6,106 bases of DNA, from positions 1 to 6,106 of the forward strand of contig DYHU01000163.1 of assembly GCA_020724025.1 (NCBI GenBank). Direction: 5' to 3'. Made by a program: the position numbers and the translations under genes. Positions 4,824-6,106 of the stretch are shown one piece after another. Each line of letters begins with the position of its first letter. Position 1 is the stretch's first letter. The stretch comes from Syntrophorhabdus sp. (lineage in GTDB: Bacteria; Desulfobacterota; BSN033; UBA1163). The notes under the pieces are model-generated. The model saw only the letters and a list, made by a program, of their open reading frames with translations, was not told the origin of the DNA and did not search any database.

Positions 4824-5735
4824 TTAACCTCCGACTTCCACAAATTCAACAGCTAATTGGTCTCCTTTCGCCTCCAGGATGGAATAAGACCCTTTGTTTC
4901 TTCCCATCGGTTTAATTTCACCAACATTAACAAAATGGCGATTTGGGAGTGATTTATATAAAGGATCATTGGTGTGATTAAAAATATAAAGATTGGCCCA
5001 GAACTGCTTGGAGAGAGTTTCAAAAGCTGGGTAGACGTATTCATCTCTCAGGTAATCCGTCAGATAGGTGATCGCATTGATGTCTGTCCCATATTTTCCA
5101 TATTCTGAGTAACCTGGGATCTCCTCCATGGCTCCTCCGTGGAAGGCAATCCCCCTCAGCTTCCCAAGTTGGAACTCAATAAGGCCCGGAAGCTGAGATA
5201 AAAATTCTTTACCGGTCTTGGAGACTTCCTTATGCTGGCCGATTCTGAGGTCAGAAGGGTCCTGTAGAAGGATAACTTTCGCCTTGACTAATTGAGAAAC
5301 GATCTCTTCGTGCAAGGATGTTTCTCCGACGAGACCACCTAAACAGATCAGCCTATCAAGTTTTTTACCGGGAAGTTGTTCCAGGACATTCTTCAGGTTT
5401 TGAAGGTCTCCATGTATACCAGAGAATACCCCGATCCTTTCCCACCGCTCTTCAATGGTGAGGATGTTCATCTCCGCGGATGGGAGTCCCTCCTTTTGGT
5501 CCAATTCGAGGGCTTTGGCCACCTGGTCAGGGCAAGAAGTGCCTTCGCGACAAGGTATGCCCCTGAGCAGAGGTATTAGTTCTTCAATACGTTTTCCTTG
5601 AAGGATTTTACAGATGAGATAAGAGTTTCCTCGGCATCCTCCTCCCAGGAAACTTAACTCCTTGAGGATTCCTCCTTCGATATCTAAGTGAATTTCCTTT
5701 GGGCAGATCCCTGTCGGTTTAAAACATTTCTTCAT
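4824..5735 (-). CDS. TSCPD domain fused to a degenerate metallophosphoesterase-like domain
   Basis: This 303-residue protein has two parts. Residues 1-77 form a TSCPD domain with Cys4, Cys11 (TGICPKEI), GGGCRGN (Cys34), Cys62 and the namesake TSCPDQ (66-71); these domains have conserved Cys likely to bind metal. From about residue 100 it follows a YfcE-type phosphoesterase order: RIGVFSGIHGDLQNL, LICLGGLVGE, LLQDPSDL, IAFHGG, IFNHTND, VNVGE. The metal ligands are largely replaced: S-D-x-H became SGIH, GD became GG, GNHD became QDPSD, and GHTH became NHTN. It is probably a non-catalytic binding domain. The ATG at 5735 is chosen because homology begins there; an upstream ATG at 5774 would add 13 residues inside the previous gene. 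It overlaps the CIPC thioredoxin gene by 17 nt, indicating coupling. Confidence 0.82.
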   Translation of the reverse strand: MKKCFKPTGICPKEIHLDIEGGILKELSFLGGGCRGNSYLICKILQGKRIEELIPLLRGIPCREGTSCPDQVAKALELDQKEGLPSAEMNILTIEERWERIGVFSGIHGDLQNLKNVLEQLPGKKLDRLICLGGLVGETSLHEEIVSQLVKAKVILLQDPSDLRIGQHKEVSKTGKEFLSQLPGLIEFQLGKLRGIAFHGGAMEEIPGYSEYGKYGTDINAITYLTDYLRDEYVYPAFETLSKQFWANLYIFNHTNDPLYKSLPNRHFVNVGEIKPMGRNKGSYSILEAKGDQLAVEFVEVGG

Positions 5736-6054
5736 CTGCACATTCCATCTCTTTTCCTTCCAAGACTCTTTCAATGGTTGTTCTCAAAAGGTGAGGACCC
5801 GGAATCCTTTCGAATGCTACCTGCTCATTGATCAGAATGGAAGGAATCGGAGGATTCTTCCCCAACTTCTGAGCGAGTTCCAGATATCTCTGCGCGCCTT
5901 CTCGCTCCTTCAGAAGAACCACCCGCCACTCTATAAGCCCCTCAAATAGGGGAGCAATTTCCCGCACTGATTTAATGGCGTATTCACAAGGGATGCAATG
6001 AGGGCCCTCTGAGATCACTTCTATGAGGAGCTTCTCCTTTTGCAAAGGGAGCAT
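5719..6054 (-). CDS. Small thioredoxin-fold protein with CIPC motif
   Basis: This 111-residue protein has a first strand (KLLIEVISEG), then PHCIPC with the redox pair Cys20/Cys23, a helix, a second strand (IEWRVVLL) and the PIPSILINEQ loop with cis-Pro71. It is the cysteine homologue of the two selenoproteins in this cluster and serves as the internal reference that fixes their Sec positions. A further Cys105 lies in the C-terminal extension. No signal peptide is visible, so it should be cytoplasmic. The start at 6054 has a modest AGGG eight bases upstream. Its last codons overlap the start of the TSCPD-fusion gene. It likely reduces, or exchanges thiols with, a partner encoded in the cluster; the partner is not known. 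Confidence 0.85.
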   Translation of the reverse strand: MLPLQKEKLLIEVISEGPHCIPCEYAIKSVREIAPLFEGLIEWRVVLLKEREGAQRYLELAQKLGKNPPIPSILINEQVAFERIPGPHLLRTTIERVLEGKEMECADEEMF

Positions 6055-6063
6055 AAGAAAACC

Positions 6064-6106
6064 CTATTCCAGGAGGATGATGCTATAGTGTTTAAAATGA
6101 TCGCTG
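6064..6106 (-). CDS. Possible C-terminal end of an upstream gene
   Basis: From the right edge one frame stays open for 13 codons (ending SIILLE) before a TAG at 6064-6066, 9 bp before the CIPC protein start. This spacing would suit another operon gene, but so short a stretch could be open by chance, and the region could instead be a leader. Confidence 0.25.
   Translation of the reverse strand, partial: SDHFKHYSIILLE

Overview
The window is a dense cluster with every gene on the minus strand, so transcription runs from high to low coordinates. Intergenic gaps are small or negative and several start and stop codons overlap, which suggests one or two operons. No RNA gene, insertion sequence or CRISPR array is visible. 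The source looks like an anaerobic, selenocysteine-using bacterium. A Desulfobacterota-like (former deltaproteobacterial) host is my best guess, from gene content, moderate GC and GC-rich dispersed hairpins. No phylogenetic marker is present to prove it.

Layout in transcription order: a small CxxC thioredoxin-fold protein (6054-5719); a TSCPD domain fused to a metallophosphoesterase-like domain that has lost its metal ligands (5735-4824); a divergent GcvH/lipoyl-carrier-like protein with a Cys-containing tail (4779-4249); an island of hairpin repeats (4258-4021); a thioredoxin-fold selenoprotein with a UxxC motif (3982-3689); two tandem DGC-type putative zinc-binding proteins (3671-3252, 3259-2834); an ArsM-type arsenite methyltransferase (2837-1974); a GC-rich hairpin; a degenerate ArsM-like methyltransferase (1913-1122); a second UxxC selenoprotein (1111-815); a DUF6951-like small Cys protein (828-517); a GcvH-like lipoyl carrier with an intact lipoylation motif (503-96); and the start of a Rossmann-fold NAD(P)-binding protein running off the left edge.

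The main discovery is a pair of selenoproteins that ordinary ORF calling truncates. In each, an in-frame TGA sits exactly where a paralogue has the first Cys of CxxC. Each has an upstream start, and each TGA is followed by a plausible bacterial SECIS hairpin. The three thioredoxin-like paralogues carry CIPC, UILC and UAAC.

Together the genes form a thiol/selenol-rich set: three thioredoxin folds, two lipoyl-carrier-like proteins, two putative Zn/Cys proteins, a Cys-rich TSCPD protein and two arsenic-methylation-type enzymes. I infer a redox or metalloid-handling pathway in which selenol/thiol proteins pass electrons or a bound metalloid/sulfur group to lipoyl or methyltransferase partners. 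That role is a hypothesis. The family assignments and the Sec codons are the well-supported parts.
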